64,000 bases of DNA from Adiantum capillus-veneris. Lineage: Eukaryota; Streptophyta; Polypodiopsida; Polypodiales; Pteridaceae. The number at the start of each line of letters is the position of its first letter. Positions within the stretch are counted from its first letter, which is position 1. This document shows positions 31,076-42,309 of the stretch, in pieces. The translations under genes and the position numbers were made by a program. The notes beneath the pieces are model-generated. The model saw nothing but the letters and a program-made list of their open reading frames with translations, ran no database searches and had not been told where the DNA came from. Where the stretch lies: assembly GCA_014529385.2 (NCBI GenBank), contig CM043969.1:71088176-71152175 (forward strand), in the 5' to 3' direction.

Positions 31076-34000
31076 CTAGGAGTCCACGTGCCCTCTTCCC
31101 CATGTTTTACTAGCCTTCCTCTCCCTCCAGCATTTTCCAATTCATCGGAAAGTGGTATTTTTTGAGACATGGGATCTCCATGGGATTCCATCTCTATGGC
31201 ATTCCACTTCAGCATAAAGTCACTTTTGCAAAGCATACATTATCTATCTCGATTATTTTAAGGTCAACGATGCATGCAGTTGAACCACAACCTCGACGGC
31301 GATGACGAAACCTTTAGCCTAAACCACTCCACCTTAGAGATGTGATGCTCGCATCGTCACCCCATACCTATAAAACATACTTGACCCTACCCCCTTGTGT
31401 GTCCACTACATCACTGGGCCACTTGTCACTCGATGTTGCACTTTGTCTCATGCAAGCTACCCTTGCACTCTTCCCTAGCTGCCATGCTTCGTGTTTTCGC
31501 TCGCCAGGTCATCTCACAGTTGTCACATGCCATGTTTCTCTTGCCTTTACAAATAGCCTTCTATATAGAACTTAAACGGAATCACTTGAGATTCACCCCG
31601 AAAAAACATCCCCAAAAATTGCACGTGGAAAGCAAGAAGTTTTTTTTTTTTTTTGCCTTCCCTTTCTTCTGAACCCGAAGCCAAGGGATCTCTTTAGATT
31701 CCATGCAGGGACATCATGCGCAAGGGGGTGCACAGCAGAAGAGGGTGTGGAGGACACCGCTCGATAGCATAGCAAGCTGATTCGAACCAGCTGGCATGCA
31801 GCAGGTCGTTGCAGGCCAGGCAGGGGAGAGGAACAGGGGAATGCCCGAACCAGCTAAAGCAGTTGAAATGCTTTCCAACAGGCCCTTCTATTGCACAGAC
31901 TCATTTGGTTCATGCCCCACACAAAACGTACATGTGCACACAACAATTGCATTGAGTTGCTGAAAAACATACGAAGGTTGATCCCCTCTCTGAATGGATT
32001 TGCGCCATCAACCTATGAGCTGTCTCACTCAGTCCATGCTCACTTGAATGATTAAATTTTAGTAGATCTTTTGTAAAACAATACCTTAGGATATTGAAAT
32101 AATAAAGTTAATTTTTAAATAAAACATGATAAAAATTATATTACATAATTTCGTATGGATTTCCTTTGCTCATAGAAAAAAAATTGACTCAAAATAAGCA
32201 TCACATCTATCATGTAGATCTAAGGGTTTTAAATGTGCCAAAGCTAGAATTTTTATCTTAAAAAATCATCTGATTGTTTTGTCTAGACTCTATCCTAACT
32301 AGCCATGCAAGCAGATATAGTAGTAGCTCCACGTCAGCAAATATTTGCGCTATGTTAAATGTCACACTTAATACCCAACTACAAGAATTGGGTACACTTG
32401 ATCTTCCTCCCACCCTTCAATATTTGGCAGTGATAAAGAATCAGGGCTCCCCTCCCCCTTCCCTGAGGGGTCCACTTCAAAATATGTAAGTGTAGCATGT
32501 GAATTCACCCAAAGGGGCATTTTATATACCAAAGAGTTACAAAATTCCATGTACAAGAGGGGTTTACAAATGAAAAGTTGAAAAAAAGTTACGGATTCAT
32601 AAAGGAAGAGGGACCAATTAATTCATGATAAAATGTCTATGTAGAGGGGTTTTAAAAATACCTTTTGAACACACAAGCTATAAGTATTTTTGAAAGGTAG
32701 ACCCACTAGGGGCTTCCCTATATGTGGTTGCAGGTATTTGGTCTATGTTTGCTTTTAGATATTCTCTATGTTTATGCTCATATGGAAACGGCCTGTTTGG
32801 GAAGGGTGAATTTGGTGGCAACATGTATATACCTTGTGGCACTCATGCAGGGTCTAGTTCTTCTTTGATGAGTGGCTCTGTTAACAACCGATGTACTTGG
32901 GTTGTGTGTTTGGGTATGCTTCTTTTGGTGGTTATTGTATCCAAAGTCTATTTAGGGTGCTAGAGCTCGGTTTGAACGTGGCTTGTTTATGTATTTTTTT
33001 TATTTTGTGAACATATCTTACAATTGTGAGTTTTGAAAAAAAAAAGTTTTGCCCTCCCAAGGTTTCCTTTTCCTTTTTGGATTTTTGTCATCGCTTTTCT
33101 TTAGTTTATTCTTAAAATAAAAATAGAGCCCATAGAAAAAGCAAAAAGGAGATTGAAAAACACAGTAATCATAACTTTTTATGCCCTTAGAATTTCCCTT
33201 CGATAATTGAAAGGGATTGTCTCTAGTTAAAAGATCATTATCTGGAAGGCTATTGTTTTAACATGCCCACTTGACCTTTTAAGATCATCTTGTTTTGGTA
33301 TTGAGCAGTACTTTGAGCTTTTTATCATTTTGCATTGAAATTTTGTAGCTACACTATAATGTAGCTATAACGTAGCAAGTGTTATCTATGGCCATTACTT
33401 ACTATTTTAAAACTCAAATTGTCTTGTAATTTTGCAACAGCAGGATGTACATTTTTCAGCTTGTTACAAACTCTTGTCTTAAAATCTTGTTTGCTAGGAT
33501 TGGACAAGCTAATTAAAAAATAAAATGGCTTCCCATTCACACTTTACAAGAGTGCATGTGTGTGTGTATGTGTGAAAAATAGTTATATGCAATATTAGTG
33601 GAAGTGCAAGACATATTTCCTTAAAGTGTATACAAAATAAATTGATCATGCAAGTTGATGGGTACGATTCTTTGTGGGGTTTCATTAGGGGGACTCTAAA
33701 GTGATCCCACTTCACTTTTAAAGGTAAGTCTCTTTCAAAAGCTAATGGAAGGGCGAAGGGTGGTACACCCAACTACCGGGTGAAAGCAAGTTAACGTGTC
33801 ACATTTTTTCATGTCCCAAACAATGTTAACTAGAACAATTTTTACATATCTAACTAGTGCACTAACATGAGCTACATCTCCAAGATGTATGACGTATGAT
33901 ATAGCAATAGAAAGCTCTTGAAACAAAGAATTCAAATGTACAATTTCGAATAAATTTTGATATTATTTATGAAAAATTTACTCGATGCCCAACTTTTTAA

Positions 34001-34932
34001 AGATGTGCTAATTTGAAAATACTAACTAGCACAAAAAGTGAGACATGTTAACATGCTTTCATCCTACCAGCAAAGGACACAAGGGGAAGCATTGAAAATG
34101 AAGTTTTTTTTGCCTTGCCTTGGATTCTCTAAGATACTCCTTTATCTTGTTCCTGAAGGCAAAGGTCCAAGTGCTAGGAATTTTAAATAATACATTGAAA
34201 AGGAAGTCTAGTATAGCAAGCTATGAAATGAAGGGACCTTTTGAGAAACTAAAAGCAAAAGAAAAAGATGTAGTAGTACTATAGGAAACAATAAAATACC
34301 AAATGTGGCTAACTATCTTTTTCTCTAAGGCCTTTTCAAGAATTACCTAGAGAATATATATTTGAAAGAAAATAAAAAAGCTACACGAGAAGGGGAGGAA
34401 AATCATCATAGTGTTCATGTACATAGAGTTTAGCTACATAGAGTTCAGATTCAAAATTGTGGCAATACATTATTTCATTCTTTGATCAATGATTTAATTG
34501 AGCACGCGCCATGTCAGAAGGATGCTTGATTGTTAGTGTTTAGGCCAACTAGCTACACACCCATCATGTTGATCATACTAACGTTATCTATTTGTTGGTT
34601 ATGTAAAACAATAATAGGGGTAGGGTGAAAGCATGTTTAGGTGGTACCAAAAAGGTGTGTCTTGGACACCCCTTTGGGAGGAGAGACAGGGGTGTGGGTT
34701 CAGGGATTTCAAATGTTATAAGTGAAAATATAAAGACCTTTTGGCAGAGGGAGGGAATAAAGTTCCTTTGAATTTTCAAAAGCATATAAAAGTAAAGATT
34801 AATATACAATTAAGAAAATTTGCATTCCCATTTAACTCTTTTGAACATCCTCTTGTCTCCAATCTATTTGGACTCTATGGCACTCTCTAAATGGGTCCCT
34901 CCATTCCAAGCACTATAATTGTGCATGCTCAT
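31076..34932. other. Unassigned, gene-free stretch
   Basis: About 3.9 kb without any coding region, LTR, TIR or RNA gene that I can support. Composition changes from moderately GC (31080-31900) to AT-rich. The few open frames (at 31342-31672, 32724-32963, 33509-33772 and 34588-34809) are short and without landmarks. Confidence 0.5.
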
Positions 34933-35041
<109 letters not shown>

Positions 35042-35163
35042 TTACTTCTGGGCTCTCAACAATTTTTGTCTACCATCGTCCTCCCTTAGTGTCTACCTTT
35101 GAGCTTAGAGTTGTGCGTGTCTTTCGCCATCAAGGCTCAGAGTAATGTATTTCCCTCTTGTCC

Positions 35164-35167
<4 letters not shown>

Positions 35168-35207
<40 letters not shown>
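35168..35207. repeat. (CT)n microsatellite at the left edge of LTR element D
   Basis: Twenty CT units end exactly where homology to the 3' LTR fragment (40727 onward) begins. The LTR tip, TGTAAGG in the 3' copy, may have been replaced by this expansion. Confidence 0.9.
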
Positions 35208-35210
<3 letters not shown>

Positions 35211-38200
35211 TTCACCTTTTTGAAACTAGAAAAATAAACCCTAATCTTTCATTGAGAGCACTGGGCATATAAACTCGTGCACCCTTATCCTGAACGTAGT
35301 TGAATTTGATATTTTTATCATCTTAAGCACAACTTTACTTCATCTAAAAAATTTCAAAATCAAATCCTGATCAAATTTGACCCTCAAATCTTTGTCAAAA
35401 GTTTTCATGATCACTTTAATTAAATTAAAAATATTAATATCTTTGACAATTATTAAATCGCATGAGCTTTTCACATTGCCTATTAGATATTTTATCACAT
35501 GGGCCAAATTTCTAGTTAAATCATTAAAGTGAACTAAAGTTAGCAGATTTGATAGTCAAGCTGGAAAAGTGCTAGGGAGGATCTTTTGGACCTACAAGGA
35601 GCTAAAATAGCAGTAGAGGGCGCTTCCTTGAGATGGAGGTTGTCCGAGGTTGCTAGATATAGCCGCACTTGCCAAAAAACAGTAAAATTCCTAGCCTCCA
35701 CATTTTCTCAAAGAGACTCAAAGACCTTGGTATTTTCTCTCTAGCTTAGAGAGAGTGCAAAACTATAAGTGATTAATCAAGGTAATTAAATATAATCTCA
35801 TTAGATTAGTCAAACATATTAATTTAGGTCTATTTTCATAACTGTATGATTAATTAGAAAAGATTAAGCATCCCTATATCGATGATTGACCTCTTTTATG
35901 TTGTTAAAGTATGGAATACTAAATCTTTGATTCTTAAAAATAATCTCATTATTTATTAACCTATATTAGGATTAAAATTGTCTAATTTTTATCTGAATCA
36001 AGGAGAAATATACCAAATCAATCTAGATAATTATATTTTGGAGCTTCTACACATTGCTAAAAAGCTATGAAAATTAAACCAGAATTCTATATCTAACTTT
36101 GATATTATTAAAATAAAAATTATCTATTTTTAGTCTATAATTAGTAGAAATTTAGAAATATATCTTTTAAAAACATGAGATAATTTCCAAAGATAGATCA
36201 TATTGTTAGAAATTGATAATAGATATCTCATAGTTAGTTAAATTTTTTTATAATTATCACTGCTTACATTCTTTGCTTTTAGCAAAAAATAAACTAAGAT
36301 AATTAGTAAATCAACATAGAAGTTAGTGAGATAATTTTTAGAGATAGAAATTTATTTGAAGCTTGTGATAAATATCTCATAACTATTTTATTAGTTTTTT
36401 AGTTATTACTTCTTAAAAGATTTAGTTTTAGTCAAAAATTAAGTAAGATAATTAGTAAATAGAAGCTAGAAATTAAACAAAAAATAAAGTGAGATAATTA
36501 CTAAGTTAACTTAAAAGTTGATGAAATATTTTTTACAATTATATTATATTATTAAAAGTCCATCATAAAATTTTTATAATTAGTTAATTAGATTTACTAA
36601 TTACCATTGTTTAAATTTTTAATTTTAGTAAAACTTAAGTAAGATAATAACTTAATTAGATTAAAAATTAATGAGATAGTTTTTAGAGATAAATTAAAAT
36701 GTTAAGAATTCATAAAAATTATATCATATTAAATTACATTAGTTTTGATAATTATCATTGCTTTTTTTTAAATTTTAGTATAAAACTAAGTGAGATAATT
36801 AGTAAAGTAGCTTAAAAGTCAATGAGATAATTCTCAAAGATAACTTATATTGTAAAAAGCTTGTGATAAATATATCTTAATTAGTTAACTAGAAAAAAAA
36901 TTAAATGAGATAATTATTAAGCTAAGTTGATGAAATAATTTTCACAAATATATCACATTGTTGAAAATCTATGATAGTTATTTATTAACTATTTAATTAT
37001 ATTTCTAATTACTATGGCCTAAAAATTTATTGTTAGTCAAAAATTAGAGGGAGATATTGACTAATCAACTTAGAAATATACAAGATAATTCTCATAGTTA
37101 GAGTACATTGTTAAAAAAGTGAAATAAATTCATCAAATATTTATATTTAAGTACAAAATGATCTATTTTTTATAAGTAAAAGAAAAAAAAATCTCAAAAA
37201 AGTATAGATAATACCTAGAGCTTAAAGACACCATGAGAAAGCTAGGATAAAAATATGTTGCTTGGATATTTTGTATAGAAATTTTCATGCCAACAAGTTT
37301 TTTTTTAAAATTATAAATTAAAGAGAAAACATAGTAGATTAGTTTTTGAGATTATGTGTGAATCCATATAGCTAATTCAAGGTATCGAGAACCCATGATA
37401 ATGATATCACATAAAAAGAAAACCATCGATAATTCTCTAATTTATTAAAAGGTTTAGAATTTGGAAAAATTGAAATTAAATTAATTGATAAAAATACATT
37501 GTGAAAATCCTTAGGATAAGTTTTGAGTTTTGATACTTTACCTAATGGTCAAGCATCCTTTTATAAGTATAAGATTATGGGCTCCAAAAGAACTCATGTA
37601 AATCAGCACAATCAGAGAATGATATCAACAAAAGAGGACCAAAGCCACTCACGACCATGAGACATGTCCAAGTAGCATGCTGACAGATGAGAGTATTTGT
37701 ATCCTCAAGCAAAAACAAACCCCAGACCAAACCCAGGTGGGTCCTTGGTTATGAATTAAGTTTACAAGTAGCATAGATCCTTTCAAATTTATACCATTGC
37801 ATCCATTAAGGAATATTTAGGTACTTGGGAAATATTAAACTCGCTAAACATGAAAGGGTATCTTCCAAGAAACACCGTGCATTTTTTTATAAACTAAAAA
37901 AGAAATGTTTTGATTATTCTGGTGGAACTAGGAAAGATCTGACTGATCATCCTTAGATAGCTTGTCTCAAGATGCCTTTGATTCCTTGGTATATCTTGAT
38001 GAATAAGGATCTATAAGGCCACTTTTAAGTTGGCCAGCCCCGTGAATGATGAGTCTCTACTTCGTTCATGTCTTGATGTTTCTACATAAGTTAGGATACC
38101 TTTTTCTTATACTAGGGGAGCCGCCTGATTGTATGGGCAACTTGTTTGGCGTATGGACACCCTAAACTTTTTGGTGATATTTTTTCACCCGAATTATGAA

Positions 38201-38835
38201 TTATGATCTTGAGATAAGAAGAGTATTGGTCATGGTTAATGTCAATGTTTTGGTTAACAATACCTTGTTTTAAGTTTAAAGATGTTGTTTGATAAGAAAT
38301 ATTTTTAATGTTGTTTTCAATACTTGTTTTAAGGAATCATTGTTACTAAAAATTAAAAGAAATCATTAAGTGTTCAAAGAATGTTATAGTAATTAGAAAA
38401 TTATGAAGCATATGAGTGCGGGGTGGTAAGTGGGGATCATCTAAGGTTGTTGATCATGGACGATGCACCTGATTAATTGGATAACTATCCATCCCTACAA
38501 AGTAACGTCTATTGAAATTCTTTAGTGAAAGGGGAGTCCACTAGCGGCTGTACCCTCGCTTACGTAGAGGGGAAAAAGTGTTGAAAGAGGATTCCTTAGT
38601 CCATGGATACAAATTATAAGACCAAAGAAGTTCTAGTTCTTTTGGATTTTGTCCGATTTTCGCGTGTGAGACAGGCTAGATCATTTTTTGGGGCTATAGT
38701 CCCAAGCCAATGGCCAATGGTAAGGGCCTATTTCTTGGATTTATCTTGCTTAGAGACTCTAATGTTTATTAGTTCTAGAGACACGTCAAGGACCCCATCA
38801 CAACTTTAAAGTCTGTGGCTTGAGGACCTCTAACT
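35208..38835 (+). repeat. Putative 5' LTR of element D (about 3.6 kb)
   Basis: Spans from the edge homologous to the 3' LTR to the primer-binding site. No coding region. It contains the AT-rich repeat field at 36250-37110. Only its first 430 bp are confirmed by comparison, because the 3' copy is truncated. Confidence 0.5.
36250..37110 (+). repeat. AT-rich degenerate repeat array, about 150-bp period
   Basis: The motif AGATAATTAGTAAA/ACTAAG recurs near 36296, 36445, 36492, 36638, 36794, 36909 and 37050. It is usually followed by CTTAAAAGTTGATGAGATAATTTT-like text, then a CATTGTTAAAA..TGATAAATAT half. Spacing is mostly 115-156 bp, with one short step of 47 bp. Units are strongly diverged. Confidence 0.65.
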
Positions 38836-38847
38836 TGGTATCAAAGC
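38836..38847 (+). other. Primer-binding site of element D (initiator tRNA-Met)
   Basis: TGGTATCAAAGC differs by one base from the TGGTATCAGAGC found in the copia element here. Confidence 0.75.
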
Positions 38848-39399
38848 ATGTGTTAATCGAGATCTTGAACCTAAGAAACATTTAAGATATAAGGTTAAAA
38901 TAAGTTGTTTAGAAAATTTCAAATTTGATATATATTAAAAAGAAAAAGAAAAATAAAGAGAGAGAATTTTACTTTCAATGCGAGAAGACTTTCATAAGGC
39001 CTATCCGAGGTTCATGGTTTTCAACATTATGTTCATGAGGGCATGCTATCTCGACGCAATTCAATGTAAAAAAGTGTGATGGAATTGTTATACAAGAGGT
39101 TTTCTCCTCCACTTGGAGGATCAGTTGGTCATTTCTAGTGGAATCTTCTAGTATAGGATTTTTGTTACCCTTGTACATATTAGGATCTTCATGGATTGTA
39201 TCGGCCTTTGTACGTACTATGGTTTTCATGGGTATGCTATAAGCTGTTTTTTTTACAGGCTTGGTCATTGTCTTCATGTAGTGTGTAATTTCTTTAGTAA
39301 GAAATAAGTTTGAAAGCATGAACAAGGTAGGTCTTCATTTAGTACTAAACCTTGCTATTCAATCCCCATGTTAATACTCACATAAATATTCTTTACACA

Positions 39400-40034
39400 A
39401 TTATGCAAGAGAAGAAACTATTACTAAAGCAAGTCCAACTTCCCACTTTCAAGGGAGAAGGATCCAACCTTGAACATGATGCCGATGCCTCGCACTATGG
39501 ACAATTAATTTTTGGAAATGGAAACTGCTTATTTAAGAGAATCAAGCTATGATAGGTATGCTCTCAATAGAGATACTAAATATTGGTGGAAACAAAATTG
39601 TAGGGACAATCCCACCAATAGTCCCATCTTGGGAGAAGATGAAGTAGATAGTTAAAGAATGCTACCTCCCTCATGTACATCAGGGTATTAAGATGAATGA
39701 GTTTTTTGGTCTATGCCAACTAGGGCTTTTATTGGAGGATTACTACACCAAGTATGTGTATCTATGATGATATGCTCCTTAAATGACACTGCAGCAACAA
39801 ACTAGTCATTTTTGTCAAGACCTTAACAAACAATCCTTCAAAATTCTTAAGGAAGCTACAATTAAGTTAGTATCCAATCAAGTAATCAAGGGTAGATCTA
39901 GCAAAATAAGAAAGGGGTTCTCTCTGAATTCTAAGTCTCAAGAAAGTAGAATTCAAACTCAAAGGAACTCCCACCTTGTCCTTCATCGCACCTTGTTATT
40001 AGAAATCTATGATGGCATCTCAGGAATGAACTAG
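39400..40034 (+). pseudogene. Element D gag remnant
   Basis: Several frames together show the same gag as gypsy B: QLPTFKGEGSN (B: FKGEDVDIEKD), a WWK/GGNK..NCRD segment, KECYLPHVHQGIKMNEFF, EDYYTKYVYL, YAP and HFCQDLNKQSF. Many stops and frame changes. No zinc knuckle or pol recognised before the 3' LTR. Confidence 0.65.
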
Positions 40035-40726
40035 TCATCCAAAATTTAACTTGCATTTCTTGTGAACAAGATAGCCTTCCTTAAAAGAAAAGTACCTATA
40101 TAAGAAAATACTGATGTAAGAAATTAATTGAAAGTGGAAAACACTTGGTACAATACCTCTTAAAACCCTTTATATTTTTTAGTCAACCACGTTAGGACAT
40201 ATAGGAGGTAACTCTGTTGTAGTGATGGTAGCTTGTACCGAACGCAAATTTCTTAGAATGGTAAGAACATGACAGGTGTATTCAGGTTGACAAAGCTGGT
40301 ATGTATAATACTTGAAAATGAAAATTGTTCCAAATGGTCCGTTAGACCAAGCATGTTCATGTTGACAAGTTGGATATATGGATATGGATCTTTTTGCGAA
40401 AGGGATTTGACCTGGTTTTTGAGTTGATACACTTGATTTGAAAACTATTTTAAGATGGGCTCAACACCAAGAGTTTCTTGGATAAATTGGGTAGCAAAAG
40501 TTAGTAATTCCAAAGCAAGGAATGGTGGAATCTCAAACCAGACGGTATTCTTGAAGAAAGATAAAGAACTATTAGAAATAAAGTAATCAAAGAGCATCCA
40601 GTCATATAAAAAGATGATCCCACTAAAGATGCTACATAGGAAGCTAAAGTATTTTATTGTAAAGAATGCCCTAACTTTGGTTGAGATGAGGATATCTCAA
40701 ATTCTTAAATTGGGGTGATTGTAAGG

Positions 40727-41200
40727 TTTCCACCTTTCCAACTATGAAAATGAACCCTAATCTTTAAGTGAGAGTAATGGACATACAAACTAGTATACCC
40801 TTAACCCAAGCATAGTTGAATTTGGTATTTTTAGAATCTTAAGCACAACTTTTCTTTTGCCAAAATTTTTCAGATTCAAATTCAGTTTAAAACTAACCTT
40901 TCAATCTTGCCGAAAGTTTTCACAATCACTTTAATTAAATAAAAACATCAAAAACCTTTGACAATATTTAAATTACATGGGCTTTTCACATGGCCTACTA
41001 TATATTTTATCACATGGGACAAATATTTTTAGTTAAATCATTAAAATGAACTTAAGGTAGTAAATTTGACAATCAAACTAGACAGATGCTAGGTTGGATA
41101 TTTTGGACCTGCTAGAGGCTAAAATAGTAGTAAAGGGTTCTATTTTCATATTTTGGATCTGCCAGAGGCTAAAATAGTAGTAAAGGGTGCTAAAAAATCA
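40727..41200 (+). repeat. 3' LTR fragment of element D (truncated)
   Basis: Begins near TGTAAGGTTTCCACC, the TG of an LTR, and aligns with 35208-35640 to about 41140. A 55-bp segment ending GAGGCTAAAATAGTAGTAAAGGG is tandemly repeated at 41096-41190. The rest of the LTR is missing. Confidence 0.65.
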
Positions 41201-41339
41201 TTGTGGCTTCATGATATATAGGGCTATCTATCAAGTCGCCCCAATCTTCCTGGTTTGGGGACCTCACATTTAGCTAAAGAAAATCGTCTTCAACTTTAGC
41301 TAGCTAGTTCAATTTTCCCATTAGCTAGTTCTATTGTCA

Positions 41340-41463
41340 TGGGTTAAGCTTGTTTTTTATTCAACTTCAACTTTCACAAGCATTGTGGGGATAGAAAACA
41401 ATGAGTACTACCACAATCAATGATGAGGTTAAAAGGTTTACCTTGATGGGTGGATGGTGTTTG
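41340..41463 (-). pseudogene. Gypsy B copy 1: aspartic protease fragment, left of the copia insertion
   Basis: On the minus strand the segment encodes KPFNLIIDCGSTHCFLSP. The retropepsin motif reads D-C-G-S-T-H. The sequence just before it (HPP/HPS) aligns with the post-zinc-knuckle part of copy 2 at 49161-49200. The fragment is in the right order and strand to continue the gag at 46941-47700 once the copia element is set aside. Confidence 0.65.
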
Positions 41464-41546
41464 TGTTAGGAAATAAGACGTAGCTAAATAGATAATTGAG
41501 TAGATTACTTATGGAGAGAGACAGATTTATATACACGAGATTATAG

Positions 41547-41595
<49 letters not shown>

Positions 41596-42249
41596 CACGA
41601 TATACGTGGTTCACCCAATGTGGGCTACGTCCACGGGAAAGCAGCCACTCAATGGCTTTAGTACTTCAAAACAAGAAGTAGTTTACAAAGGGATTATACC
41701 CTTAATGGAGCTCCCACCTTGCTTCACTCTCACCACCTCACACTCACCTTGTTGCATCAACTTCACACTATGAAATGTGTGTAGAAATGGCCTCCTTTTA
41801 TAGGCCAAAAGGGCTGCCCTCTCTTATTAGAGACAGCCATGTGTAGCCGCCCTTGTGCGAATAAGTCCAAATCGGACCCTCCAATCCGCCCATGTGTGGC
41901 CGCCCTTGAGAAGACAAGTCCGCTTTTCAATTCGACCACCGGCCACCGGCCATTGACATCCGACCACCGGCCATCGGCCATTGACTACCGGCCACCGGCC
42001 AACCGACCGGTTGTTTTCCGACCACTTTTCGGCCACCGTCCGGCCATAATATTCCGGCGAAAAAAAAAGACTCGCGGGCCTCCGCCCCCGAGGCCTCTAA
42101 AGTTGCCCCTGATTCTTGTCCGTCAAAATTTTGGTTTCCGGTTAGTGACTTTCCTTCACGCACGATGGATTCTCCTCATAATGGGGCCTTACAAATGTGC
42201 GCTTTTACCACAGAAAATTACAAGGGTAAATCAAGCTCCATACTTAACA
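41464..42249 (-). repeat. 3' LTR of the copia element (786 bp)
   Basis: On the minus strand it starts TGTTAAGTATGG at 42249, right after a purine-rich AGTCTCCAAGTGGGAGATTG, and ends CCTAACA at 41464. It contains an (AG)n tract (41551-41591) and a CCGGCCA minisatellite (about 41937-42050). Confidence 0.92.
41937..42050. repeat. CCGGCCA minisatellite inside the copia LTR
   Basis: Ten or so copies of CCGGCCA or a one-base variant, joined by ATTGAC and ACCGA spacers. The matching array in the other LTR (46707-46830) has one extra unit near 46760, so the array changes in length. Confidence 0.85.
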
Positions 42250-42309
42250 ATCTCCCACTTGGAGACTGATTTCCAAACCAAACCTGTGAGTGCTTTCCAT
42301 TCTGGCTTC

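Larger units (their letters stand above)
35208..41200 (+). mobile_element. LTR retrotransposon 'D' (gypsy-like, decayed, unusually long 5' LTR)
   Basis: The first about 430 bp (35208-35640) align with 40727-41200, both in plus orientation, with shared blocks such as CCCTAATCTTT, CTTAAGCACAACTTT, CACTTTAATTAAAT and TTTAGTTAAATCATTAAA. A primer-binding site lies at 38836-38847. Together these imply a 5' LTR of about 3.6 kb, a short internal region with gag remnants and a 3' LTR cut off after about 470 bp. The cut faces the protease fragment of the neighbouring gypsy B copy. This is decayed and the LTR length is inference. Confidence 0.6.

Noticed and set aside
36250-37110. CRISPR-like or true satellite array
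   Set aside because: Units are strongly diverged, with irregular spacing from 47 to 156 bp and no conserved spacer structure. Described only as a degenerate repeat field.
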